NCBI RefSeq assembly: GCF_000407445.1
Contig: NZ_ASWB01000005.1
Coordinates: forward strand, 186,001-250,000
Direction: 5' to 3'
From: Enterococcus moraviensis ATCC BAA-383
GTDB taxonomy: Bacteria; Bacillota; Bacilli; Lactobacillales; Enterococcaceae
DNA: 64,000 nt
The translations under genes and the position numbers were made by a program. Of this stretch, positions 55,671 through 64,000 are shown piece by piece (within the stretch, counting starts at the first letter, position 1; each line of letters opens with the position of its first letter). Under the pieces are notes generated by a model. That model made no database searches, had not been told where the DNA came from, and saw nothing but the letters and a program-made list of their open reading frames with translations.

Positions 55671-55868
55671 TCAAAAAGATATAACAGAACCATTGAACAT
55701 TGAAATAAAGACATAAACCATCAGAATCACAATTAAAATCAGCGATAGTACAAGCGGAAAAACAGTTGCTCCCTTTTTCTTTTCCCAACTATAAGTCGCT
55801 TTTTTAGACTTACCACCAAAAATTGAAAATAATACTAAAATTAAAATAGCAATCAATACTATTTCCAT
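55671..55868 (-). CDS. Small two-segment membrane protein, hypothetical
   Basis: With the start at the ATG preceded by AAGGAC (complement near 55868-55880) the protein has 65 residues: MEIVLIAILILVLFSIF, a basic loop GGKSKKATYSWEKKKG, and a second hydrophobic segment VFPLVLSLILIVILMVYVFISMF. A longer frame begins at 55925 but has no ribosome binding site. I do not recognise it. It is convergent with rpmA. Confidence 0.6.
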   Translation of the reverse strand: MEIVLIAILILVLFSIFGGKSKKATYSWEKKKGATVFPLVLSLILIVILMVYVFISMFNGSVISF

Positions 55869-56146
55869 AATAAGTCCTTGTTGTAAACGCATATCATTTA
55901 CAAAGGTAAAACCTATATACATCATTTCTATTCTCCAATCATTTTAACTTTATTTTATCATAAAATAGCTGAAATAAACCAAGTCTATTGGTCTTTAGTA
56001 GATTGGAAGATTTCATTCGTTCTCTATTTTCTTTTCTTCAAAAATTATTTTTGGATTTTTCTCTAAAATTAAAAAATTTTAACTTACGAGAATTTTTTTT
56101 ATGTGATAGCATAAACTCTGCTACAAAAATTAAAGGAGAGTGTTTT

Positions 56147-56614
56147 ATGCCACAAAATAAAAAAGAAGGCTTATTTTTCACAACAATTGTTTGTTTCTCA
56201 ATGGTGATTTCAATGAGTGCGTATAATCTTTTGTTACATGGTCAATTTTCATTAGGTAACTTATTTGGAGGGTTAGTGCCAGGTTTTATCGTTGCTTTTT
56301 TCTTTGATGTTTTGGTTGTTTCGATACCAGCTAAGAAAATTGCTTTTGCATTGCCAGTTAATAAAGAGAAAAAGCTTCATATGATTATTGCGGTTTCGAG
56401 CTGTATGGTTTTAGGAATGGTCTTTTTTATGTCAATGTATGGTGTTTTTATGCAATTTGGGTTCACAGAGAACTTTATGAGCTATTATATTGGTGCATTT
56501 TCTAAAAATTTGATTATGGCGTTGCCGTTACAATTACTGGTCGTTGGCCCAATTTGCAGAATGATTTTAAGCATGAGTCGCCAAACTAGTTGGTTAAAAG
56601 AAACGAATAGTTAA
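56147..56614 (+). CDS. DUF2798-type membrane protein
   Basis: The 155-residue protein has four hydrophobic segments arranged as two similar halves (SMVISMSAYNLLLHG and MVLGMVFFMSMYGVFMQFG; each followed by a segment ending in a VP/GP-type helix), the pattern of DUF2798 proteins of unknown function. The frame extends upstream to 55988, but AAAGGAGAG lies before the ATG at 56147 and the upstream part is implausible, so 56147 is used. It has its own terminator. Confidence 0.78.
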   Translation: MPQNKKEGLFFTTIVCFSMVISMSAYNLLLHGQFSLGNLFGGLVPGFIVAFFFDVLVVSIPAKKIAFALPVNKEKKLHMIIAVSSCMVLGMVFFMSMYGVFMQFGFTENFMSYYIGAFSKNLIMALPLQLLVVGPICRMILSMSRQTSWLKETNS

Positions 56615-56620
56615 ATAATG

Positions 56621-56669
56621 AAAAAGAATAGTATGAACCAACTCATTGGTTTGTATTATTCTTTTTTTA
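56621..56669 (+). terminator. Terminator of the DUF2798 gene
   Basis: AAAAAGAATAGTATGAACCAA pairs with TTGGTTTGTATTATTCTTTTT, leaving extra T. Confidence 0.85.
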
Positions 56670-56770
56670 CTATTTAAGAGAAAATCAGTCCAAAAGAGGG
56701 TCTAGCTTTTCAAATGTAGTGTAAAGTTGTTATAATTAGTAGAATTTTAATTAACAGGAGGCCTTCAATA

Positions 56771-57175
56771 ATGGAAATACATGAGCGAATTGTCAGGTTA
56801 TTAAATTCTAGTACAGTATTTTTGATTTCAACAATTGATAAACGTGATTTTCCAACGGTTATTACTGTTTCTGAACCGCTGTGGAGAGAAGGGTTATTAA
56901 AATTACAATTTTATTTGGATGGTAATGGCGAGACAGTTAAAAATATTAAAGCTAATCCAAATGGCTCTGTTTGTTGTTATGAAGAAATTGAACATGAAAG
57001 TTTGCTTTTAAAAGGAAAATTTACGATTGAGGAAATTGAATCACGAGAAGCGATCGAACCTAAATTATCAATGTACCAAAAAGAATTAAATCACTCTGCA
57101 CCAGTTTTAGTTAATTTTGAAACTTGGACTGCAAGGATACATATGGATAAAAAAACAAAAGATATTATTGTGTAG
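56771..57175 (+). CDS. Pyridoxamine 5'-phosphate oxidase-like (flavin split-barrel) protein
   Basis: The 134-residue protein has the split-barrel flavin-binding pattern: IVRLLNSSTVFLISTIDKRDFPTVITVS, then LKLQFYLDGNGETVKNIKANPNGSVCCYE and a C-terminal WTARIHMDKK (in blocks). Such small proteins bind FMN or related cofactors and act as stress or general-stress oxidoreductases. ACAGGAGG precedes the ATG. A hairpin terminator follows at 57194-57239. Confidence 0.8.
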   Translation: MEIHERIVRLLNSSTVFLISTIDKRDFPTVITVSEPLWREGLLKLQFYLDGNGETVKNIKANPNGSVCCYEEIEHESLLLKGKFTIEEIESREAIEPKLSMYQKELNHSAPVLVNFETWTARIHMDKKTKDIIV

Positions 57176-57193
57176 TACTGAAAAATAAGAGTT

Positions 57194-57239
57194 AAAAAGG
57201 AGTGGAGAGGATATGTGATCTCTAGTCCTTTTATTTTTG
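57194..57239 (+). terminator. Terminator of the split-barrel gene
   Basis: AAAAAGGAGTGGAGAG pairs with CTCTAGTCCTTTT, followed by ATTTTT. Confidence 0.75.
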
Positions 57240-57392
57240 CTAGTAAAAACAGTATTTTTAATCAAATTTAAGTCACTTTCGATTTTTCTTAATATATCTT
57301 CATTGTTTATTCGAATTTTTTTATGGTTGCGTTAAGTTTTTTGAGGTATAGTTCAATCATTAACAATTAGTAAAAAGAAAGGGGGAATGGTG

Positions 57393-57539
57393 ATGTACGC
57401 TGTAAAAGTATTGCATGGCTACATTGGTGAGGACGGACAACGTACAAGGGATAAAAATCGTGTTCGAATCTTTCTTAATAGAAACTATGCAAAGCAATTC
57501 GCTGATAGGATCGGTGGACGAGTAAAGGAACTTAGATAA
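57393..57539 (+). CDS. Small ORF, 48 residues, hypothetical
   Basis: ATG at 57393 follows AAAGGGGG (57378-57385) with good spacing and reads MYAVKVLHGYIGEDGQRTRD, ending GGRVKELR before TAA. The product is basic, with a beta-like start (YAVKVLHGYIG) and a helical C-terminus, resembling small phage- or plasmid-type proteins of similar length, though I do not recognise it. It is followed directly by a strong terminator and preceded by another, so it should form a transcript of its own. An in-frame ATG at 57387 is too close to the ribosome binding site. Confidence 0.68.
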   Translation: MYAVKVLHGYIGEDGQRTRDKNRVRIFLNRNYAKQFADRIGGRVKELR

Positions 57540-57555
57540 AGTAACAACTTACAGG

Positions 57556-57597
57556 AAACGAGTAGCCCAAAATATGTTTATTTTGGGCTACTCGTTT
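57556..57597. terminator. Terminator after the small ORF (bidirectional)
   Basis: AAACGAGTAGCCCAAAATA pairs perfectly with its right arm ending CTACTCGTTT; it also lies downstream of the convergent phosphoesterase gene. Confidence 0.85.
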
Positions 57598-57608
57598 GTA
57601 TTAGGGCA

Positions 57609-58418
57609 TTATACATAGAGATCAAAAACAGCGATTTCTGGAGGTACTCCAAAACGTACAGGAATTTTTGTAGTTCCTAAACCTGTATTGACATATAACC
57701 TCGTATCATTTGCCAAGTCGTAAAAACCTTCAACATATTTTTCAGCCATGACATTTTTGATTGTAGTGAAGGGAAGTCTAACTTGACCACCATGACTGTG
57801 GCCAGATAAAATCAACTGGATATTATGATCAAGTAACTCATCGGCTTTATCAGGTTCATGACTCAATAAAATAGTATAGTCACTTTGACGGGCTGCTAGG
57901 GCATCTGCAATCAGTGGGTTTCCAAGCATGGAATCATCTAATCCACTGATATAAATCGATTTTTCATTTGAAACGGGAACATTAACGCCTGCATTTTCTA
58001 GTAATTGAAAGTCTGCTGCTGCCAAAATTTCTGGATAAACACGAGCAGCTCCGCCACCGTAATCATGATTGCCCCAAACCGCATATTTTCCTAAGGGGGC
58101 GTTCAAGCGGCTTAATGCGGCAATGACTTCTTCAGATGGACCATATGTTGCGTAGTTATCAAATAAATCACCAGTAAATAAAATAATATCAGGATTTTCA
58201 TTGTTAACCTTTGTTACGATTTTTTCTAATTGTGAAGCGGGATAATTTTTTTGGATATGGATGTCAGAAAGTTGAACAACTTTAACTGGTTTTTGACCAT
58301 TGTTTTGTCCCATTATGTAGTGATGTGTGACAATTCTCTTTGGTTCTATAAAAAAGGCATACAGAACGATGCCGACAATAGTTAATAACACTAAATAAAA
58401 GAAATATCTCTTTTTCAT
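57609..58418 (-). CDS. Membrane-anchored metallophosphoesterase (YaeI/YkuE-like)
   Basis: The 269-residue protein has an N-terminal membrane anchor (YFFYLVLLTIVGIVLYAFF) and a calcineurin-like phosphoesterase domain with metal motifs LSDIHIQ, FTGDLFDN, WGNHDYGGG and LSGHSHGGQ. Similar enzymes (YkuE) act on lipids or cell-envelope phosphates outside the membrane. GAGG lies just upstream of the ATG at 58418; a TTG six bases earlier opens the frame but is not needed. It is monocistronic. Confidence 0.9.
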   Translation of the reverse strand: MKKRYFFYLVLLTIVGIVLYAFFIEPKRIVTHHYIMGQNNGQKPVKVVQLSDIHIQKNYPASQLEKIVTKVNNENPDIILFTGDLFDNYATYGPSEEVIAALSRLNAPLGKYAVWGNHDYGGGAARVYPEILAAADFQLLENAGVNVPVSNEKSIYISGLDDSMLGNPLIADALAARQSDYTILLSHEPDKADELLDHNIQLILSGHSHGGQVRLPFTTIKNVMAEKYVEGFYDLANDTRLYVNTGLGTTKIPVRFGVPPEIAVFDLYV

Positions 58419-58591
58419 TCGCAACCTCGCTTTCTTTATTTATTATAATGGAAAAAAATTAAAAAAAGGTAAAACGTCATTTAGTACGTAAAAACTTTAG
58501 AATAAATTACAGGTTATAGGTATTCAGTTTTTTTCAAAATCATTATTTGCTATAATAGAGAAGAACTTATTTTGGAAAGAAGGATGAAAAA

Positions 58592-59656
58592 ATGATGGTA
58601 AGAGTAAATAAATTGAGAGAATTAATGAAAAAAAATGATCTTTCTGGTTTTTTGGTTACAAGCCCGTACAATTTACGCTACTTAACAAATTTTACTGGGA
58701 CAACAGGTTTAGCAGTAATCACATTGGACAAAGCCTTTTTTGTAACTGATTTTCGTTATACAGAACAAGCAGCTGCACAAGCGCAAGGATTCGAAATCGT
58801 GCAAAATACGGGTCCGATTTATGATGAAGTTGTTGCGATTTCGGAAAAAGAACAACTAGCTAATTTAGCGTTTGAAGAAACATTTGTTAGTTTTGCAGAA
58901 TACAGTTTATTAGAAGAAATCATTCCTTGCGACTTGATTCCAGTAGCTGGTTTGATCGAAGAGTTACGCGAAGTTAAAGATGAAGAAGAGATTGCGATTA
59001 TCGAAAAGGCATGTAGTATTGCAGATCTTGGCTTTAAACATATTTTGACAGTGATCAAACCAGGTATGTCAGAGATTGAAATTGCCAACCAATTAGATTT
59101 TTATATGCGTTCTCTAGGCGCTTCGGGTGTCTCTTTTGAAACGATCGTTGCTAGTGGTGTGCGTTCAGCAATGCCTCATGGTGTAGCAAGTGAAAAAATT
59201 ATCGAAAAAGGTGATTTGATTACGTTGGATTTCGGTTGTTATTATCAAGGTTACGTTTCGGATATGACTAGAACGTTTGCCATAGGTGAGCCAGATAGTA
59301 AATTAAAAGATATTTATCAAATCGTTTTAGAGGCGCAATTAAAAGTATTGGATGAAGCAAAGCCAGGGTTAACTGGGATTCAACTTGATGCAATTGCTCG
59401 TGATCATATTGCCTCTTATGGATACGGTGATGCATTCGGGCATAGTACTGGTCACGGAATTGGTTTGGAAATTCATGAAGGACCGAATGTTTCATTTAGA
59501 GCAGATCAACAATTTGTCCCTGGAAATGTGATTACGGATGAACCTGGAATTTATCTGCCGGGTCTTGGTGGCGTTAGAATTGAAGATGATCTAGTGATTA
59601 CGAAAGAAGGAAACCGAGTGTTGACCCACTCACCGAAAGAATTAATAATAATATAA
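58592..59656 (+). CDS. M24-family aminopeptidase (Xaa-Pro peptidase, YqhT/PepP type)
   Basis: The 354-residue enzyme has an N-terminal creatinase-like domain and a C-terminal pita-bread domain with five metal ligands: TLDFGCYYQGYVSDMTR (two aspartates), GHSTGHGIGLEIHE (histidine), TDEPGIYLPG and GGVRIEDD (glutamates). It removes N-terminal residues before proline. Start is ATG at 58592 after AGAAGG; the adjacent ATG at 58595 is equally possible. In B. subtilis efp follows the orthologous gene directly; here it does not. Confidence 0.92.
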   Translation: MMVRVNKLRELMKKNDLSGFLVTSPYNLRYLTNFTGTTGLAVITLDKAFFVTDFRYTEQAAAQAQGFEIVQNTGPIYDEVVAISEKEQLANLAFEETFVSFAEYSLLEEIIPCDLIPVAGLIEELREVKDEEEIAIIEKACSIADLGFKHILTVIKPGMSEIEIANQLDFYMRSLGASGVSFETIVASGVRSAMPHGVASEKIIEKGDLITLDFGCYYQGYVSDMTRTFAIGEPDSKLKDIYQIVLEAQLKVLDEAKPGLTGIQLDAIARDHIASYGYGDAFGHSTGHGIGLEIHEGPNVSFRADQQFVPGNVITDEPGIYLPGLGGVRIEDDLVITKEGNRVLTHSPKELIII

Positions 59657-59974
59657 AAATAGTGAACGAAAAAACGGTACAAGCTACAAATGAATCTACT
59701 CTGTAAAGATAAACCGTTTTCCAGCTATTTTCTCATAGTTTTTTTTGTAGCGAAACAAGTAGATTAATGATAAACTAGGGAAGAATGGAAACGTAGATAG
59801 GTAAATGGATTATGACGGAAAGTGTCACGTTAGACAATTCCTAGTTTTCTGTCGGAGCTGAACGAGCACGCTCTACTTTTGCTTTGAAACACAGTGAATA
59901 AAATGAATGGATGTTAAAAAGTACAAAGTGCAGCGAAGCGGAACATGGTTACCTATATTATAAGGAGGATTAAA
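59657..59974. other. Intergenic region lacking efp, with a dispersed repeat copy
   Basis: No gene is seen. AAAACGGT (about 59672) and ACCGTTTT (about 59713) could form a terminator base for the peptidase gene. 59845-59866 (TTTTCTGTCGGAGCTGAACGAG) resembles the start of the 121-bp repeat unit near 34.5 kb. AAGGAGG before 59975 belongs to the asp23-family gene. Confidence 0.5.
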
Positions 59975-60400
59975 ATGACTGAAGAAAAAAATCTAGTGAT
60001 CAATACAAAAGATTCTTTAGGCGAAATCGTTATCGCACCAGAAGTAATTGAAGTCATTATTGGTATCGCAGCATCTAAAGCAGATGGTGTATACGGTATG
60101 CGTGGGACGTTTGCTAACAATGTAACTGAGTTTCTTGGCCGTGCGGCTCACGGTAAAGGTGTTTATTTAAGAACAGAAGAAGAAGGCTTAAAAGTAGATA
60201 TTTACTGTTACTTAAATTACGGTATTTCAGTACCGAAAGTAGCATTAGAAATGCAAGATCGTGTGAAACAACAAGTGTTGTTCATGACAGATATCGATTT
60301 AGTTGAAGTGAATATTCATGTTGTAGCAGTAGTTCCTGAAAAACTACCTGAACCTGATTTTGATGAATTATTCCCGGAAGATGAGGGCGAAAATGAGTAA
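59975..60400 (+). CDS. Asp23/Gls24 family envelope stress protein (YqhY type)
   Basis: The 141-residue protein has the Asp23 core: GEIVIAPEVIEVIIGIAASKADGVYGM, KGVYLRTEEEGLKVDIYCYLNYGISVPKVA and VEVNIHVVAVVPEK (in blocks), with an acidic tail. YqhY-type members sit before nusB in many Firmicutes and are linked to acetyl-CoA carboxylase control in B. subtilis. AAGGAGG fits the ATG at 59975. It overlaps nusB by 8 bp, so the two genes are coupled. Confidence 0.93.
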   Translation: MTEEKNLVINTKDSLGEIVIAPEVIEVIIGIAASKADGVYGMRGTFANNVTEFLGRAAHGKGVYLRTEEEGLKVDIYCYLNYGISVPKVALEMQDRVKQQVLFMTDIDLVEVNIHVVAVVPEKLPEPDFDELFPEDEGENE

Positions 60401-60842
60401 GCCAAGTTTCACTCGTCATGAGATTCGTGAAAAAACGCTTCAAGCGTTATTTCCTTTAGATTTTAATGTTGACTTAACAAAACAAGATGCGATTTCTTAT
60501 GCATTAGAGTTAGATAATCAAGAAATCATTAGTGAAGATGGGGAAGAATTTGTCCCAACTTATTTAGATTTATTGGTAGGCGGCGTTTGTGATCGAAAAG
60601 CAGAACTAGACGAGATCATAAAAAAACATTTAGGGAATAACTGGTCGATCACACGTATCGCTAAGATGGATTTGATCATTTTGCGTATAGCTATTTTTGA
60701 AATGCTTTACGTTGGTGATGTACCTAACACAGTTGCTTTAGATGAAGCGATTGAACTAGCTAAAAAATACAGTGATGATCGTTCAAGAAAATTCGTTAAC
60801 GGTGTTTTAGCCAATGTAATGAAAGACATTGATTCAAAGTAG
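60393..60842 (+). CDS. nusB: Transcription antitermination protein NusB
   Basis: The 149-residue all-helical RNA-binding protein starts at the ATG at 60393 (MSKPSFTRHEIREKTLQALF), inside the 3' end of the asp23-family gene, and ends with the typical FVNGVLANVMKDI. With NusA, NusE (S10) and NusG it forms rRNA antitermination complexes. A longer frame from 60360 is out of line with the family. A perfect hairpin terminator overlaps its stop codon, ending the asp23-nusB transcript. Confidence 0.97.
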   Translation: MSKPSFTRHEIREKTLQALFPLDFNVDLTKQDAISYALELDNQEIISEDGEEFVPTYLDLLVGGVCDRKAELDEIIKKHLGNNWSITRIAKMDLIILRIAIFEMLYVGDVPNTVALDEAIELAKKYSDDRSRKFVNGVLANVMKDIDSK

Positions 60843-60862
60843 AAATACTTTGAATCTTTTTT
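60831..60862 (+). terminator. Terminator overlapping the nusB stop codon
   Basis: GATTCAAAGTA, GAAA loop, TACTTTGAATC perfect 11-bp stem, then six T. Confidence 0.92.
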
Positions 60863-60867
60863 GTTGT

Positions 60868-61285
60868 GAATCACTACGACTGGCTCAGACAGAGTAGATG
60901 ATGAACAATACTTGGCGACCGAAGGGAGAGAAGTAACCGTACTAGAGAATCACTACGCTGCACTTCGATCTCATTGTTGTAAATCACGAAGAACAAAGTG
61001 ATTCGATGATGCACAATACAAGGTGTCTGAAAGCCAACTTGCGTCCTTAAAGCTCTAAGAATTGAATCACTACGACTGGCTCAGACAGAGTAGATGATGA
61101 ACAATACTTGGCGACCAAAGGGAGAGAAGTAACCGTACTAGAGAATCACTACGCAGCGCTTCGATTTCATTGTTGTAAATCACGAAGAACAAAGTGATTC
61201 GATGATGCACAATACAAGGTGTCTGAAAGCCAACTTGCGTCCTTAAAGCTCTAAGAATTGAATCACTACGACTAGCTCAGCCAAG
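60868..61285. repeat. 196-bp tandem repeat, about 2.1 copies, between nusB and folD
   Basis: Copy 1 is 60868-61063, copy 2 is 61064-61259, and a third partial copy starts at 61260. The two full copies differ at only about four positions by eye. Each unit is itself composite: both halves begin GAATCACTACG (79-bp and 117-bp parts) and both contain a form of GATGATGMACAATAC. The second half holds GAATCACT...AGTGATTC arms (60947-60954 with 60997-61004; copy 2 at 61143-61150 with 61193-61200). No ORF with a ribosome binding site is seen. Confidence 0.93.
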
Positions 61286-61418
61286 GTAGCTTTGGTGACT
61301 AAAGAGAGAGAAGTTTCATCAATAGACAATTCCGAGTAGATAAAGATTAGAGAGTGTTAAGACTAGCTGAATTATGCTAAAATAAGAGAATATAGATAAA
61401 AAATGAGGAGTGAGCTTA

Positions 61419-62264
61419 ATGGGAGAGTTGATCAACGGTCGTGAACTAGCAGATAAAATGCAAGCGAAAATCAAAGAAGAAGTAGAAGAACTTGAAAAAA
61501 AAGGGATTCGTCCAGGTTTAGTTGTTTTACTAGTTGGTGAGAATCAAGCAAGCCAAACCTATGTAAAAAATAAAGATTTGGCGGCTGCTAAAATTGGGAT
61601 TCGTTCAAAAATTGAACGTCTGCCTGAAACGATTTCTGAAACGGACCTACTTTCAGTGATTGCACAATACAACCAAGATCCAGATTACCATGGTATATTA
61701 GTTCAGCTTCCATTACCAAAACACATTGATGAAGAAAAAGTCCTATTGGCTGTCGATCCTAGCAAAGACGTGGATGGTTTTCATCCAATGAATATGGGGC
61801 ATTTGTTTATCGGAGAACCAACAATGATTCCGTGTACACCATATGGCATCATGAAAATGTTTGAAGCGTACAACATTGATCTAGAAGGAAAACGAGCGGT
61901 TGTGATCGGACGTAGTAATATCGTTGGTAAACCTATGGCGCAATTAATGATGATGAAAAATGCGACTGTTACGATCGCTCACTCAAGAACAGTTGATTTA
62001 CCAGCTGTTGCGCGAGAAGCGGACATTTTGGTAGTTGCAATCGGTCGAGGGCATTTTGTGACAAAAGAATTTGTAAAACCTGGGGCTGTCGTGATCGATG
62101 TGGGGATGAATCGAGATGAGAATGGCAAATTGATCGGTGATGTGAAATTCGATGAAGTTTCAGAGCTTGCAAGTTTCATTACGCCTGTACCAAAAGGCGT
62201 TGGACCAATGACGATCACAATGCTAATGTATCAAACGGTGGAAGCCGCTAAAAAACAAAAGTAA
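61419..62264 (+). CDS. folD: Bifunctional methylene-THF dehydrogenase/methenyl-THF cyclohydrolase
   Basis: The 281-residue enzyme converts 5,10-methylene-THF to 10-formyl-THF via methenyl-THF, the route linking the gcv product to purine and formyl-Met synthesis. Conserved runs are [18 protein letters not shown] (catalytic Y and K), [21 protein letters not shown] and [14 protein letters not shown] for nucleotide binding, ending [22 protein letters not shown] before the ATG at 61419 decides the start. It heads folD-xseA-xseB-ispA. Confidence 0.97.
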   Translation: MGELINGRELADKMQAKIKEEVEELEKKGIRPGLVVLLVGENQASQTYVKNKDLAAAKIGIRSKIERLPETISETDLLSVIAQYNQDPDYHGILVQLPLPKHIDEEKVLLAVDPSKDVDGFHPMNMGHLFIGEPTMIPCTPYGIMKMFEAYNIDLEGKRAVVIGRSNIVGKPMAQLMMMKNATVTIAHSRTVDLPAVAREADILVVAIGRGHFVTKEFVKPGAVVIDVGMNRDENGKLIGDVKFDEVSELASFITPVPKGVGPMTITMLMYQTVEAAKKQK

Positions 62265-62273
62265 GGTGAGAAG

Positions 62274-63617
62274 ATGGAGCAGCACTATTTAACAGTTACA
62301 GCTTTAACAAAATATTTAAAACGCAAATTTGATGCTGATCCATACTTGGAACGGGTTTATTTGACTGGTGAAATTTCCAATTTTCGTCTACGTCCGAATG
62401 CGCATCAGTATTTTAGTTTAAAAGATGATGGTGCGAAGATTTCCGCAATCATGTTTAAATCCGCTTTTCAAAAGTTGAAATTTCAACCAAAAGAAGGAAT
62501 GAAAGTTCTTTTGGTAGGTCGTGTTTCTTTATATGAGAGCGGTGGCTCTTATCAGATTTATGTAGAGCATATGGAACCAGACGGCGTGGGTGCATTATAT
62601 CAAGCTTTGGCAGAATTGCGTGAGAAGTTAGGTAAAGAAGGCTTATTTGAAGGGCCTAAAAAAATGCTGCCAAGGTATCCTAAACGAATTGCGGTCGTTA
62701 CAAGTCCAAGTGGTGCAGTTATCCGAGATATTATTACAACCGTAAAACGAAGATATCCGATTGCGCAGCTTGTTTTGTTTCCTACATTAGTACAAGGAGA
62801 TCAAGCTGCTGACGATATTGTGCGCAACATTCAGCGTATTGAAGAAATTGGGACTTTTGACACGATGATCATTGGTCGTGGTGGCGGGTCAATTGAAGAT
62901 TTATGGCCATTTAATGAAGAACGAGTGGCTAGAGCAATTTATCAGGCACATACGCCAATTATTTCATCAGTAGGACATGAGACAGATGTAACGATTGCGG
63001 ATATGGTCGCGGATGTTAGAGCAGCTACACCGACTGCAGCTGCTGAATTAGCAGTCCCTGTTTTAAATGAAGAATTACTAAAAATAAAAGAACGACAAAC
63101 TCGTTTGGAACAAAGTTTCTTGTATCAATTACAACAAAAAAACGATCGTTACCAACGATTGAAAAATTCATATGTATTCAAACAACCAGATCGTTTATAT
63201 GAAGGTCAAACAATCAAATTAGATCGAATCACACAACGGTTGATTCAATCAATGGAAACTGTTTACCATCAAAAGCAGAGAACCGCACAAAACATTATTG
63301 CCCAGTTTAGACAGCAAACACCTCAAGGACAAATCAGAGAAGGACAACAGCAACTAAAGTTTTTGAACCAATCGCTTCATGACCGGATGGAACGATATAT
63401 GAAAGATAAAGAAAAACAATTTACTTCTGCTGTTCAACAATTAGATTTATTAAGCCCATTAAAAATCATGGGTCGAGGATATAGTTATACAACTAAAGAA
63501 CAACAAGTAATCAAATCAGTTAATGAATTAGCACCAAAAGAAAAAATCCAAATCCATTATGTGGATGGGGTAGTAGATACGGTGATCGAAAAAATAACAC
63601 CTGCTGAAGAGGAGTAA
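62274..63617 (+). CDS. xseA: Exodeoxyribonuclease VII large subunit
   Basis: The 447-residue subunit has an N-terminal OB-fold ([33 protein letters not shown], then [16 protein letters not shown]) and a catalytic domain with [36 protein letters not shown] and [13 protein letters not shown] (in blocks), followed by a long coiled coil. With XseB it digests single-stranded DNA from both ends. It starts 9 bp after folD, with AAGGTGAG as ribosome binding site. Confidence 0.97.
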   Translation: MEQHYLTVTALTKYLKRKFDADPYLERVYLTGEISNFRLRPNAHQYFSLKDDGAKISAIMFKSAFQKLKFQPKEGMKVLLVGRVSLYESGGSYQIYVEHMEPDGVGALYQALAELREKLGKEGLFEGPKKMLPRYPKRIAVVTSPSGAVIRDIITTVKRRYPIAQLVLFPTLVQGDQAADDIVRNIQRIEEIGTFDTMIIGRGGGSIEDLWPFNEERVARAIYQAHTPIISSVGHETDVTIADMVADVRAATPTAAAELAVPVLNEELLKIKERQTRLEQSFLYQLQQKNDRYQRLKNSYVFKQPDRLYEGQTIKLDRITQRLIQSMETVYHQKQRTAQNIIAQFRQQTPQGQIREGQQQLKFLNQSLHDRMERYMKDKEKQFTSAVQQLDLLSPLKIMGRGYSYTTKEQQVIKSVNELAPKEKIQIHYVDGVVDTVIEKITPAEEE

Positions 63618-63621
63618 AAAG

Positions 63622-63861
63622 ATGGCTAAAGAAAAAGTAATTGAGAAAACATTTGAAGAATCACTCACTGAATTAGAAGAAATCGTTCAACGTTTAGAGC
63701 GTGGAGATGTACCTTTAGAAGAAGCGTTGGCCGCTTTTCAAGAAGGGATGGTTTTAAGCAAGCAATGTCAAGATACATTGGAAAAAGCTGAAAAAACATT
63801 GACTAAAGTAATGACAGAAAATAATGAAGAAGTAGCTTTCGACGAAAGTGAGGCTAATTGA
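63622..63861 (+). CDS. xseB: Exodeoxyribonuclease VII small subunit
   Basis: The 79-residue protein has the XseB pattern [34 protein letters not shown] (in blocks) and an acidic tail. Several small subunits bind the coiled coil of XseA and control its activity. It follows xseA by 4 bp and its stop shares one base with the ispA start. Confidence 0.97.
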   Translation: MAKEKVIEKTFEESLTELEEIVQRLERGDVPLEEALAAFQEGMVLSKQCQDTLEKAEKTLTKVMTENNEEVAFDESEAN

Positions 63862-64000
63862 TGGAAGCTTTCACTGAATTTCGTGAGCAAAGTTTACCGC
63901 TTATTGAAAAGGAAATGGAAAATTTTATCAATGAATACACATCGAATAAGCGCTTGAAAGAAGCAATGTTATACTCGATTCATGCCGGAGGCAAACGATT
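63861..64000 (+). CDS. ispA: Polyprenyl (farnesyl) diphosphate synthase, 5' part only
   Basis: The ATG at 63861 shares its A with the xseB stop. The visible 46 codons end MLYSIHAGGKR at the window edge, the start of the conserved GGKRLRP motif of prenyl transferases. Gene order xseA-xseB-ispA is conserved in Firmicutes. It makes farnesyl diphosphate for undecaprenyl phosphate and quinone synthesis. Confidence 0.93.
   Translation, partial: MEAFTEFREQSLPLIEKEMENFINEYTSNKRLKEAMLYSIHAGGKR

Noticed and set aside
60868-61285. Repeat array considered as CRISPR
   Set aside because: Units are 196 bp and head to tail without unique spacers, and there are no cas genes.

Overview
The window looks like chromosomal DNA of a low-GC Gram-positive bacterium, almost certainly an Enterococcus (E. 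faecalis or a related soil/plant/water species group). This is an inference from protein character, AGGAGG-type ribosome binding sites, gene order around metG-tatD-rnmV-rsmA and asp23-nusB-folD-xseA-xseB-ispA, and Lactobacillales-type regulators and riboswitches. I see no rRNA, prophage, insertion sequence, integrase or CRISPR array. There is one tRNA gene. Both window edges cut genes: a YeiH-type transporter on the left and ispA on the right.

Layout. 1-4.3 kb is a loosely packed accessory-looking stretch: yeiH with a divergent LysR regulator, two small orphan genes (one MepB-like), a roughly 730-bp gene-free stretch holding an inverted-repeat-bounded element with two convergent terminators, and a MazG-like pyrophosphohydrolase. 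4.5-7.2 kb is a secreted trypsin-like protease with Ig-like domains and two 212-residue repeats. 7.5-11.8 kb has a BceRS-type two-component system with no adjacent transporter, a GRP-family sugar porter and an amino-acid permease. 11.9-14.5 kb is a fumarase/malic enzyme pair (fumarate to malate to pyruvate) behind a striking dyad operator. 14.7-23.6 kb holds housekeeping genes (metG, helD, tatD, rnmV, rsmA) with a lipoprotein and a membrane protein.

23.7-31.7 kb is the glycine cleavage cluster gcvT-gcvH-gcvPA-gcvPB, preceded by a tandem glycine riboswitch with an overlapping terminator, then an M20 amidohydrolase and fhs. With folT (34.7 kb, behind a THF-riboswitch core) and folD (61.4 kb) this gives a one-carbon/folate theme. 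niaX (niacin ECF S-component) carries two NiaR-type operators. 32.5-45.5 kb holds msmK (with cre site), mgsA, folT, a heterodimeric ABC exporter, a CmpB-like membrane protein, a secreted coiled-coil/3D-domain cell-wall protein, ung and pta. 45.6-54.2 kb holds tsaE, several GNAT acetyltransferases, a GH4 6-phospho-glycosidase convergent with an RpiR regulator, and a MarR regulator heading a second heterodimeric ABC exporter with a clear palindromic operator. 54.2-64 kb holds tRNA-Arg, the rplU-prp-rpmA ribosomal cluster, small membrane proteins, an unannotated 48-residue ORF, a phosphoesterase, an M24 peptidase, and asp23-nusB, then folD-xseA-xseB-ispA.

The most unusual signals are non-coding: a 121-bp tandem repeat placed between a THF-riboswitch core and folT, with a compensatory base-pair change between copies; a 2.1-copy 196-bp tandem repeat between nusB and folD; and the 276-bp inverted-repeat-bounded element near 3.1-3.4 kb. 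I did not find a clear multi-gene novel defence or biosynthetic system.
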